A model generated the notes under the pieces. The model was not told where the DNA came from. It saw only the letters and a list, made by a program, of their open reading frames with translations, and did not search any database. Positions 56,514 to 64,000 of a stretch of 64,000 nucleotides of DNA are shown piece after piece. Source of the stretch: Methanocorpusculum labreanum Z (GTDB lineage Archaea; Halobacteriota; Methanomicrobia; Methanomicrobiales; Methanocorpusculaceae); NCBI RefSeq assembly GCF_000015765.1, contig NC_008942.1:573921-637920 (forward strand), given 5' to 3'. The position numbers and the translations under genes were made by a program. Position 1 is the stretch's first letter. The number at the start of each line of letters is the position of its first letter.

Positions 56514-59120
56514 TTAGTTGATGGTCAGACCATTCAAAACTGCTTCTTCTGAGACGGTAAACGTCTGGTCTGTTCCAACAATTCTGTAGAGGCTCGTAGT
56601 CTTAACATCATATGAGCTTCCTGTGGTTGAATATGGTACAATGAACTGTCCATTCACGCTTTCCTGACGGTAGGTGAACGTGCGTCCGTTATTTGTAATA
56701 ACGTCGACTTCTATGATTCCTTCTCCATTGATGACAGCCCCAGGAACATATTCAAATGTCTTGACATATGCGGTACCGCCTTCATTTGCTCCAGTAACGT
56801 AGCCGCCCACTACGTAGGTCGCGGTTTCATGCACCAGGCGGAAGTGCTGAAGTGCTGGCACATCAACACTTGGGAGATCGTAATTGGTCAGGTCCGTGGG
56901 AGCCGAGATCACGTATGCCTGCTTTCCAGTTGCCGCGTTGGCATTGTAGCTTTCTGCAGCTGCCCATGCTTCGTCTGCATTGCTGTAGGCTTTGACTGAT
57001 GTGATCACCGGGACACCGTATCCTGCAGTTGAATCGGTGATTACCACATAAACATTTCCTGCATCAGTCATTGAGCCGTCGAAGTTTTGGAGTCTGACAG
57101 TCAAAGTGTCGTAGAACTCAGGTGTCGCTGCCGAGACATAGGAATAAGTTCCATCCGTGCCCTGTTGAAGGAATGAATAGTAATACGGGGCTGTTTGTAA
57201 TGTGGTGTCATTCCAGATGGCCATCGCTCCGAAGATGCCGTTTGCCATAAGATAATCGGTCATCACGTATTTTGTACCAAGATAATCCAGCTTTTCCGTA
57301 ATCTGTGACTCATCGGTATTGGTTAACACGGCTGCAACACCGTATTCACCGGTAACCCCAGCCTGGAACGGATTGCTGTTTGGAATCCGTTTACCGATGG
57401 TGGTGATGTAGTGGCCATAGTCCCACCATGAAAGAACACCATAGGACTCTGATGGATAGGTAAATGTGGATTCGTCATAAATCGTCAGATAATCTACGCC
57501 AGTCTCGGGAGTGTTTACGGAAAGCCATTCACATGCATCGATCCAGTCCTGTGGAGTACCTCCGTTTGCAGAGGCAGAACTTAGTTCAACGGCATATGCA
57601 GCAGATAATCCAACAAATACCACTGCTATTATCATAATAATGGCACAGATACCAAGTTTGATTGAACTTGGTTTTTCTGCTGCAGAGTTTTCCTTGGTTT
57701 TGGATTTCTTTATCTCATTCTTATTTGCAGATTCAACCGGCGTATTTGTATCCGGTTGGTTTCCTACGAGCAAAGCAAAATCTTTTTGTGCAAACGTAAT
57801 TGCCCAACCTACGAATACTGCGGCGAGTAATGCGACATTTGCGGCAAAATAATACTCCCAGCGTATGTGAGCACAAGTCGCAAAAAACATGAACAGGGAC
57901 CATATGACTACAAAGATAAGACCGGGAGTCTGGTTTTTCCAGATCTTCCAGAGGAGACATACAAAGCCGCCGATGGCAAGCAGGATTCCCCAGTTGTATG
58001 ATGAAACAGCGCTGGCAAAAGACCATGACGACATCTCCTGTACAGTGGCTGCCGTGGTATTGTTTGCGAAAAATCCGGCAAGATTTCCTATGAGTGCACT
58101 GAAGAGATCAGGAAGAACGACTGCAAGGCATAGCAAACCTCCTGCCAACAGCAGAGCGAGAGTAATCAGATAATAATACCATGGTTTATCGAACTTTGTT
58201 ATGAAACGTGAGATGAGGTACAATATTATCGTACCGAGAACGAGGAAGAGATGTACCAGGAACAAACCTAAGGAATAGTTAACAAAGCCAAAACTCAGAT
58301 CACGTATGCCGTATAATAGCAGTCCCAGAGCGACAATCATGAACGTTATCACATTTAATGTCAGCAGGTACTCCGTTGGTTTCCCAGAATATTGATTCAG
58401 AACGAACTGAATCAACGTAAATACTGCGACGAACAATCCAAAGACAACCATGGTCGTCATGGTAAGAAGACCAAGGAAGTACGCGATACCGCAAATAACG
58501 CCGTAAATGACCGGCAACTTTAACGTTGCGGCCTGCTTGAAATCGATTTTTTTATCGCTCAGCGCATACAATGCGAGAACATAGCAGAGACAAAACAAAC
58601 AGGAGAAAAATGTTTCTGCGATGTGGTGATCCAGATGTCCATACAGTGAGCGGGAAAGGAACTGGCCTCCTATCACTGCGATGAAAAGAGCAGAGATGAT
58701 GCCGGTTTTCCAGTCGCCGATCCTTTTTCCAAGGAAGAACATGACGGGAACCATCAGTGTTCCAAGAACTGCCGGTGCCCATGAAGCTGCAGTGATCACA
58801 TCTACCCTTGATGCTGCTCCTGCGAGAAGAGCAAAGAATGAAGCGATGTAGGTAAAGAGTGGACCCCAGACAATCTCCTGTCCTGTCGGATACAATGTCA
58901 TTGGTTCAAAGAAGATGAAGCCAAAGTTATTTGCAAGTGCTACTTCTATCAGTCGCAGGTTATACCAGGCATCCGGACCTGCCGTCATATCTCCTGTGCC
59001 GGCAAGTCCTGCCATCGGGATTATTCTAATCCAGAAAGCAATTAAAGTACATATCAGGACAGCGAGTCCGATAATGCCATAACGATATTTTTTATCGTTC
59101 CAAAAACTCTTAAAATCCAT
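56514..59120 (-). CDS. aglB: oligosaccharyltransferase AglB (STT3 family)
   Basis: Transfers lipid-linked glycans to asparagine in secreted and S-layer proteins. 868 residues: about 13 membrane helices (residues 1-510) followed by an extracellular domain. The catalytic WWDYGHY is at about 564-570 in the soluble part, and the first loop holds the metal-binding GPDAWYNLRLIE near 43. A TATA box precedes the start by about 45 bp. It is divergent from a GT2 gene and lies beside amino-sugar genes. Confidence 0.95.
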   Translation of the reverse strand: MDFKSFWNDKKYRYGIIGLAVLICTLIAFWIRIIPMAGLAGTGDMTAGPDAWYNLRLIEVALANNFGFIFFEPMTLYPTGQEIVWGPLFTYIASFFALLAGAASRVDVITAASWAPAVLGTLMVPVMFFLGKRIGDWKTGIISALFIAVIGGQFLSRSLYGHLDHHIAETFFSCLFCLCYVLALYALSDKKIDFKQAATLKLPVIYGVICGIAYFLGLLTMTTMVVFGLFVAVFTLIQFVLNQYSGKPTEYLLTLNVITFMIVALGLLLYGIRDLSFGFVNYSLGLFLVHLFLVLGTIILYLISRFITKFDKPWYYYLITLALLLAGGLLCLAVVLPDLFSALIGNLAGFFANNTTAATVQEMSSWSFASAVSSYNWGILLAIGGFVCLLWKIWKNQTPGLIFVVIWSLFMFFATCAHIRWEYYFAANVALLAAVFVGWAITFAQKDFALLVGNQPDTNTPVESANKNEIKKSKTKENSAAEKPSSIKLGICAIIMIIAVVFVGLSAAYAVELSSASANGGTPQDWIDACEWLSVNTPETGVDYLTIYDESTFTYPSESYGVLSWWDYGHYITTIGKRIPNSNPFQAGVTGEYGVAAVLTNTDESQITEKLDYLGTKYVMTDYLMANGIFGAMAIWNDTTLQTAPYYYSFLQQGTDGTYSYVSAATPEFYDTLTVRLQNFDGSMTDAGNVYVVITDSTAGYGVPVITSVKAYSNADEAWAAAESYNANAATGKQAYVISAPTDLTNYDLPSVDVPALQHFRLVHETATYVVGGYVTGANEGGTAYVKTFEYVPGAVINGEGIIEVDVITNNGRTFTYRQESVNGQFIVPYSTTGSSYDVKTTSLYRIVGTDQTFTVSEEAVLNGLTIN

Positions 59121-59161
59121 TGTTTCTCACTGGTAGATATTAGATATGTATTATCTGGGCG

Positions 59162-59170
59162 TTTTATATG
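59162..59170 (-). promoter_or_regulatory. TATA box of aglB
   Basis: Minus-strand CATATAAAA. A start site would fall near 59140, giving a leader of about 20 nt before ATG 59120. The divergent GT2 gene may use the AT-rich run near 59202-59212. Confidence 0.45.
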
Positions 59171-59244
59171 ATAAAATAATTGTAAAGCAAATCAGTTCTC
59201 AGCAATATTTCTAAGTATGGAACAGGTTCAATGAATAATAAATA

Positions 59245-60375
59245 ATGTATCTCTATCTCCTTCCAGTCGGGGCGGGAATCATACTTCTTGCAATCATTCC
59301 CTACGTAATATATTTATTCGGCGTAACATTCGGAAAAAAGCCAGCCGAAATGGATATGGACACAAAAAAGACCCTTCCTGCCATCTCCATTGTGATCTGT
59401 GCCTACAACGAAGAAAGAACCATCGCCAGAAAGATCCAAAGTATCTCTTCCTGCACATATCCAAATGAGTTGATGGAAGTTGTCCTTGTTATCGACTGTT
59501 CTGATGACAAAACTGAAGAGGTCGCACGAAGTGAACTGGCGAATGTCGACTTTTCCTGGAAAATACATATTAATGAACAGAGATCTGGGAAAAACACCTC
59601 ACTCAATACGGGGATTGGGCTCACTGAGAGCGAGCTTGTCATCGCAACGGATGCAGATTTGGTCTGGGATAATCGTAGCGTTGAACAACTCGTTTTGAGG
59701 ATTTTGGCAGATGATCGATTTGCTGCAGGAACAGGCGATCTTCAGCCGAATCCCGGAGCCGACCGTGTCACTTCAATGGAAAAAACTTACAGATCCTACT
59801 TCGGCAGAATGGCAGAATGGGAATCGGCTCACGACGCCACGCCGGCATTCAACGGCTGTCTCTTAATCCTGAGAAAAAGTATTGTCGGGGGAGTGAACGA
59901 AACAAACGGGGCGGATGATGCAAATCTTGCCTATGAAGCGATACGAAAAGGGTATCGGACATTTTATGAAACACGCGCCGCGATCTATGAGGAACTTCCG
60001 GAAAATCTCAAAAAACAGTACACCCAAAAAGTACGGCGGGCCAAAGGTCTTATCCAGACGACGCTTGCCAACCTTGACCTTCTGAAAATTGACCGCCCTT
60101 TCTGTAGAGTCTTTTATCCCCTCCGCCTATGGATGTATGTGGTAACGCCGACGATGCTTCTGATTGGCTGCCTTATTTTCTCGATCGGCCTGATTCTCAA
60201 TGTCCCTCTGCTGCTTCTGTTGTTAATTGCTGCATTTCTCTTGTTCAGCGTTATCAGAAAAGGAAATCTTTTCACTGCTTTTGTGACGAATCAGTTTTAT
60301 CTTCTGGCCGGTCTGTATTCCAGACGCAAAGATGCTGTTCTCTGGAAAAGCACCTCGAAAAAAGTCGGAGAGTAA
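59245..60375 (+). CDS. membrane GT2-family glycosyltransferase
   Basis: 376 residues. One N-terminal helix (about 5-30) is followed by a GT-A domain with SIVICAYNEERTI near 51, the metal DxD ATDADLVWDN near 134 and NGCLLILRKSI near 207, then QRRxx-like RRAKGLIQT near 272. Two to three C-terminal helices (about 290-350) follow. It probably adds a sugar to a lipid-linked glycan on the cytoplasmic face, feeding AglB. The donor sugar is not evident. Its C-terminal stop is 2 bp from the convergent glmS stop. Confidence 0.85.
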   Translation: MYLYLLPVGAGIILLAIIPYVIYLFGVTFGKKPAEMDMDTKKTLPAISIVICAYNEERTIARKIQSISSCTYPNELMEVVLVIDCSDDKTEEVARSELANVDFSWKIHINEQRSGKNTSLNTGIGLTESELVIATDADLVWDNRSVEQLVLRILADDRFAAGTGDLQPNPGADRVTSMEKTYRSYFGRMAEWESAHDATPAFNGCLLILRKSIVGGVNETNGADDANLAYEAIRKGYRTFYETRAAIYEELPENLKKQYTQKVRRAKGLIQTTLANLDLLKIDRPFCRVFYPLRLWMYVVTPTMLLIGCLIFSIGLILNVPLLLLLLIAAFLLFSVIRKGNLFTAFVTNQFYLLAGLYSRRKDAVLWKSTSKKVGE

Positions 60376-60377
60376 TT

Positions 60378-62120
60378 TTATTCAACCGTCACACTTTTTG
60401 CCAGATTTCTCGGCATATCCACATCTCTTTCAAGAGCGACTGCGGTGTGATATGCGAGCAGCTGTAATATGATCGAAGACAGAATAACCGAACCGTATTC
60501 TGACACGTCGGGAAGCATAATACAGACATCGGCCACCTCTTCAAGATCGGCATCATGTTCTTTTCCAATCACGATAAGGGGTGCACTGCGGGCCTTTACC
60601 TCTTTCAGGTTTGACATCATCACGGGATAAACGGTACTTGAAAAGCATAGCCCGATGACCGGCGTTTCCAAAGAAAGCAATGCAAACGGCCCGTGCTTCA
60701 ACTCACCGGCCGCATATCCTTCTGCATGGATATAGGAGATCTCTTTCATCTTTAATGCCCCCTCCAATGCTGCAGGATAGAACATCCCCCTTCCAATATA
60801 CAGCAAAGTTGCGGCATCTTTGCATATATCGACTGCCTTTGAAAGATCAATGGTGAAGACGTCCGGAATATATCGGCGAACTTCAGCTAACTCCGCCTCA
60901 AGGGAATGGTCAGTGAGGAGATTTACGATCTGCATAAATGCAGCAACCTGAGATATGAATGATTTTGTTGCCGCGACACTTATCTCGGGTCCCGCTCTCG
61001 TATACAGGACGGAGGAAGCCACGCGTGTGATGGAACTCCCCAGAACATTTGTTACTGCGATGGTCTGTGCCCCGAGACTTTTTGCAAGTTTCAGCGCCGC
61101 TATCGTATCCGCCGTCTCTCCGGACTGTGAAACCCCGATCACCAGATCAGTGCCTGGAGTCGGGAAGTACTTGAACTCTGATCCAAGAACCACGCGGGTT
61201 GGGATGTGACAGACGCTCTCCATCAGATAGGAAAAGACCAGAGATGCATTTGCGGAGGTTCCGCAGGCAACAACCGTTATGGAACGGGCCTTTTTGATTG
61301 AATCAACTATCTCTGAACAACGTTTGACTGATGAGAGGGTGTTGGCAAAAGCATCCGGCTGTTCATAAATCTCTTTGAGCATGAAATGCCGGAACCCTCC
61401 TTTCCTGACCTCATCGCCGCTCCATTCGATTTCGGTGATCTCGCGCGACACCGGAACTCCGGTATTATGGATTCTATATTCACCTCTGCCGATTTCAGCG
61501 ATATCGCCGTCCTCGAAATACACCGCATTCCGTGTATACTCCAGAAGCGGAAGCGCGTCTGACCCCAGAATGAATTCCTGATCACCGATTCCAAGAACCA
61601 GAGGACTGCCTTTTCTGACGGCAACGATCTTCTCTTCACCTTCGGCGAGTATCAGCAAAGCATACGACCCTTCAAGAAGCGGAATGATGCCTGATACCGC
61701 CTCGAAAAGGTTTCCCGAATACTTTTCGGCAATCAGGTGGGGGATGACTTCTGTGTCCGTCTGGGATGTAAACACGACCCCACGCTCCTCCAGCCCGCGT
61801 TTCAGTTCGGCATAATTTTCAATAATCCCGTTATGGACCACCGCGATCTTTCCTGCTTCATCGAGGTGAGGATGCGCATTTATCTCGCTTGGAACACCGT
61901 GGGTGGCCCAGCGCGTGTGCCCTATACCAATAGTTCCCGTCAGATGACTGGCAGATGTTTTGGCATCCGAGATTTTTCCAAGATGTTTGTAGACAGAGAG
62001 GCTGGGAGCGAGAGTAGCGATCCCAAATGAGTCATATCCACGGTATTCTAATGAAAGAAGGCCGTTCGTACATATGGGAGCTGCCTCATGATACCCGATA
62101 TAACCGACAATCCCGCACAT
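60378..62120 (-). CDS. glmS: glucosamine-6-phosphate synthase
   Basis: Makes glucosamine-6-phosphate from fructose-6-phosphate and glutamine. 580 residues. Cys2 begins the glutaminase domain (CGIVGYIGYHEA, then GHTRWATHG near 69 and HNGIIENYAEL near 95). Two SIS sugar-isomerase domains follow, with SQSGETADT near 330 and the C-terminal DVDMPRNLAKSVTVE. It starts one base after the first GlmU-like gene stops, so it lies in the amino-sugar operon. Confidence 0.96.
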   Translation of the reverse strand: MCGIVGYIGYHEAAPICTNGLLSLEYRGYDSFGIATLAPSLSVYKHLGKISDAKTSASHLTGTIGIGHTRWATHGVPSEINAHPHLDEAGKIAVVHNGIIENYAELKRGLEERGVVFTSQTDTEVIPHLIAEKYSGNLFEAVSGIIPLLEGSYALLILAEGEEKIVAVRKGSPLVLGIGDQEFILGSDALPLLEYTRNAVYFEDGDIAEIGRGEYRIHNTGVPVSREITEIEWSGDEVRKGGFRHFMLKEIYEQPDAFANTLSSVKRCSEIVDSIKKARSITVVACGTSANASLVFSYLMESVCHIPTRVVLGSEFKYFPTPGTDLVIGVSQSGETADTIAALKLAKSLGAQTIAVTNVLGSSITRVASSVLYTRAGPEISVAATKSFISQVAAFMQIVNLLTDHSLEAELAEVRRYIPDVFTIDLSKAVDICKDAATLLYIGRGMFYPAALEGALKMKEISYIHAEGYAAGELKHGPFALLSLETPVIGLCFSSTVYPVMMSNLKEVKARSAPLIVIGKEHDADLEEVADVCIMLPDVSEYGSVILSSIILQLLAYHTAVALERDVDMPRNLAKSVTVE

Positions 62121-62121
62121 T

Positions 62122-63246
62122 TTACATCACCAGAGTGTTATCGGGAATCTCTTTTTCGAGGAGCTTTCCGCCTTCGATGCTGGCATTGTTTCCAATAACC
62201 CCGTCCTTGATGGCGGTAAATGGTCCGATAGTTACGCGATCCCCGCAAACGGAACTGGATTTTTCAGAGAATGACGAGAGATGATCCCTGCAGATACACC
62301 CCTCTCCCATGATCGTATCAACGATCCGGGAGTGAGAACCGATCACACAATCGTTCATGATGATACTGTTTTCAATGCAGGTGAACGGCTCGATCGTAAC
62401 GCGCGATCCGATGCAGGTGTTCGGCCCGATATATACGTGCGGTCCGATTTTACCTCCCTCTCCTATAACGACCGGACCGTGAATCACTGTGCCCGGACCC
62501 AGACTGTTTTTCTTTCCGATAACGGCATGCCCCTGCACGGTGACGCATTTATCGATCGTACCGGATACAGAATCCACCACCTGTCTGAGCAGATGTTTGT
62601 TTACTGATAGCAGATCGTTTGGAGAGACCGCGTCCTGCCAGTCGCTTGCCGCAACGATGGATATCTGCATCCCCTCCTTTATTCGATTCTGCAGGGATTC
62701 GGGAATCGTTTGTTCACGTATTTTTTGAATGAACTCCTGCGTAAAAATATACACACCGCAGCTTACGAGAGCCCCGGGCGGAACATCTGCCGGTTTCTCC
62801 ACGATACGTGTAAGATTCCCGTCGTCTCCAAAAATTACGCCGAAGTTCGAAGGCGAGATGTGGCGTGCAACCAGCAGGGCATTATCCTTGTCCAGTATGG
62901 ACCGCAGCGACTCGGGATCGATGTAGTTGTCTCCGGCAAGGACGAGGGTCTTTGTATGTACATACTCCTTTGCCATGGAAAGGGCATGCGCCGTTCCCAG
63001 CTGCTTATCCTGCACGACCACATTCACAGGAATTGGATAGGTGTTTAGGAACGTCATTACCTGTTCTTTTCTATACCCGACGACCACCGTGATGTCACGA
63101 ATACCTGCGGCAACGACCGAATTTAACACATGCTCGAGAATCGGGCGGTTTGCTACAGGCAGCATGACCTTCGGGCGGTTTTTCGTCAAGGGTCGAAGCC
63201 TCGTCCCTTCACCAGCAGCAAGGATCACTGCCTGAATATCCGTCAT
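62122..63246 (-). CDS. GlmU-like bifunctional sugar-1-phosphate nucleotidyltransferase/acyltransferase (copy 1)
   Basis: 374 residues. The N-terminal nucleotidyltransferase has QAVILAAGEGTRLRPLTKNRPKVMLPVANRP with the G-x-G-T-R-x-R-P loop, and AGDNYIDPESL near 98. The C-terminal part is a left-handed beta-helix with hexapeptide repeats (about 240-360). The probable product is UDP-GlcNAc from glucosamine-1-phosphate. It abuts glmS and lies directly downstream of a second copy. Substrate assignment to one copy is not certain: one of the two might make UDP- or dTDP-glucose. Confidence 0.88.
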   Translation of the reverse strand: MTDIQAVILAAGEGTRLRPLTKNRPKVMLPVANRPILEHVLNSVVAAGIRDITVVVGYRKEQVMTFLNTYPIPVNVVVQDKQLGTAHALSMAKEYVHTKTLVLAGDNYIDPESLRSILDKDNALLVARHISPSNFGVIFGDDGNLTRIVEKPADVPPGALVSCGVYIFTQEFIQKIREQTIPESLQNRIKEGMQISIVAASDWQDAVSPNDLLSVNKHLLRQVVDSVSGTIDKCVTVQGHAVIGKKNSLGPGTVIHGPVVIGEGGKIGPHVYIGPNTCIGSRVTIEPFTCIENSIIMNDCVIGSHSRIVDTIMGEGCICRDHLSSFSEKSSSVCGDRVTIGPFTAIKDGVIGNNASIEGGKLLEKEIPDNTLVM

Positions 63247-63247
63247 C

Positions 63248-64000
63248 TTACTTCACCACCGTTTTATCTTCGATCATCCCTGTGACAAGAGTATGGGGTG
63301 CGACTCTCGTCCCGCTGCCGATCGAAGACCCGGTGTTTACGGAACAATTGATCCCAAACAGTACATCGTCCCCAATGACTGCCCCAAATTTCTTTCTGCC
63401 GGTTGATCTTCCGCCTACCTTTACCGGACCATGGTCATGACGAAGGTTTGCGATCTTTGTGCCGGCGCCGAAGTTGCATCCGCTTCCAATCACGCTGTCG
63501 CCGATATAATTGTAATGCGGGACTTTTGTATCATCAAAGATGATGGAATTTTTGATCTCGACGGCGTGACCGATGTGACAGTTGTTTCCAACCGTCGTTC
63601 CCGGGCGAAGGTAGGCATTTGGACCGACAACGGTGTTTTCGCCGATAATACAGGGACCTTCGATGTATGTTCCTGATTTGACGACCGATCCTTTTCCAAG
63701 AATCAGCTGACCTTTTACTATCACGTTTTCTTCAATCGTTCCGTTTAATTCGCTCGAAATACGCTCAAGGAGATGTTCGTTTGCCGTCAGCATATCCCAG
63801 GGATAGCCCACATCCATCCAGACGGACAATGGATACGCGGTAAGTTTTCCATCACCGATATAATCGGTCAAAGCATCGGTCAGTTCATACTCCCCCCGGG
63901 TTGACAGTGAAAGTTTTTTTAGGACGGCAAATATTTCAGCATCGAAGAGATATGCCCCGGCGTTAATGATATTTGATTTTGGGTGAAGGGATTTTTCTTC
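63248..64000 (-). CDS. GlmU-like nucleotidyltransferase/acyltransferase (copy 2), 5' end cut
   Basis: About 250 residues visible. Reading leftward from the edge: NAGAYLFDAEIF (end of the nucleotidyltransferase domain), RGEYELTDALTDYIG, VWMDVGYPWDML, then a left-handed beta-helix with YIEGPCIIGENTVVGPNAYLRPG and MIEDKTVVK at the end. The start lies beyond the window, since the frame runs open to base 2 of the edge. It ends 1 bp before copy 1. The repeats are similar in layout to copy 1, which suggests an old duplication with divided roles. Confidence 0.88.
   Translation of the reverse strand, partial: EEKSLHPKSNIINAGAYLFDAEIFAVLKKLSLSTRGEYELTDALTDYIGDGKLTAYPLSVWMDVGYPWDMLTANEHLLERISSELNGTIEENVIVKGQLILGKGSVVKSGTYIEGPCIIGENTVVGPNAYLRPGTTVGNNCHIGHAVEIKNSIIFDDTKVPHYNYIGDSVIGSGCNFGAGTKIANLRHDHGPVKVGGRSTGRKKFGAVIGDDVLFGINCSVNTGSSIGSGTRVAPHTLVTGMIEDKTVVK

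Noticed and set aside
1-64000. Insertion sequences, prophage, toxin-antitoxin or restriction systems
   Set aside because: No transposase, integrase, phage structural, toxin or restriction motif was found; the Fcf1-like PIN protein lies in a translation operon and lacks an antitoxin partner.

Overview
This window comes from a methanogenic archaeon, most likely a euryarchaeon of the Methanomicrobiales (a Methanocorpusculum-like genome is my best guess from gene content and roughly 50% G+C; this is inference). The archaeal signs are clear: family B DNA polymerase, RadA, an RPA-like protein, a Cdc48/VAT ATPase, aIF2-gamma, RNA polymerase subunits E' and E'' (Spt4), eS24, eS27, eL40, a Kae1-Bud32 fusion, AglB, and TATA boxes about 25 bp upstream of several start codons, some apparently leaderless. 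A probable MfnE (methanofuran synthesis) supports a methanogen. About 60 protein genes and four tRNAs are packed with short gaps. No gap exceeds 300 bp, and there is no rRNA, transposase or CRISPR array.

Layout. 1-7.7 kb: a divergent branched-chain amino-acid locus. A leftward leuA faces a rightward cimA-ilvB-ilvN-leuC-leuD-leuB operon. Together they cover leucine chain extension and the citramalate route from pyruvate to 2-oxobutyrate for isoleucine. ilvD lies at 12.6 kb and ilvC is not in the window. Small palindromes sharing a TTAGA-type half-site lie between leuA and cimA. 7.7-14.9 kb: MFS and NhaC transporters, an M24 peptidase, ilvD and a GNAT acetyltransferase. 15-24 kb: a malate/lactate dehydrogenase-like protein, PolB, a COG1665-type nucleotidyltransferase, an AT-rich ferredoxin/flavodoxin gene beside tRNA-Leu, an SPL-like radical SAM protein, tRNA-Gln, DNA ligase and an MBL hydrolase. 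24-34 kb: an alanine/Na+ symporter, a YchF/OBG-like GTPase, Cdc48, EF-1beta with a zinc-ribbon mini-protein, MfnE, a secreted phospholipase-D-like protein, uncharacterised proteins and a small winged-helix regulator.

34.4-45.8 kb: lysine synthesis (dapL-lysA), then an RPA-like protein, RadA, phosphoglycolate phosphatase, a CBS-domain regulator, a NOG1-like GTPase, an archaeal lipid-type CDP-alcohol phosphotransferase, a riboflavin/F420-pathway reductase, peroxiredoxin and phosphoglycerate mutase. 45.8-50.3 kb: a bactofilin-like/LbH protein fused by operon to a methyltransferase-like protein, tRNA-Val and tRNA-Gly, HtpX, a Bles03-like protein and a membrane protein. 50.3-56.5 kb: the archaeal information-processing super-operon, read leftward: DUF2098, aIF2-gamma, Fcf1-like PIN, RpoE', Spt4, dephospho-CoA kinase, eS24, eS27, Kae1-Bud32, XTPase, eL40.

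56.5-64 kb: a protein N-glycosylation and amino-sugar locus: AglB oligosaccharyltransferase, a divergent membrane GT2, then GlmS and two tandem GlmU-like nucleotidyltransferases, the last cut by the window edge. The chain from fructose-6-phosphate to UDP-GlcNAc-type donors sits next to the enzyme that transfers finished glycans to protein. I found no obviously new defence or mobile system. The least explained material is the bactofilin-like/methyltransferase pair, the LTD-PLD surface protein, the nested hairpin at 32.9 kb, the leuA/cimA palindromes and several lineage-specific small proteins.
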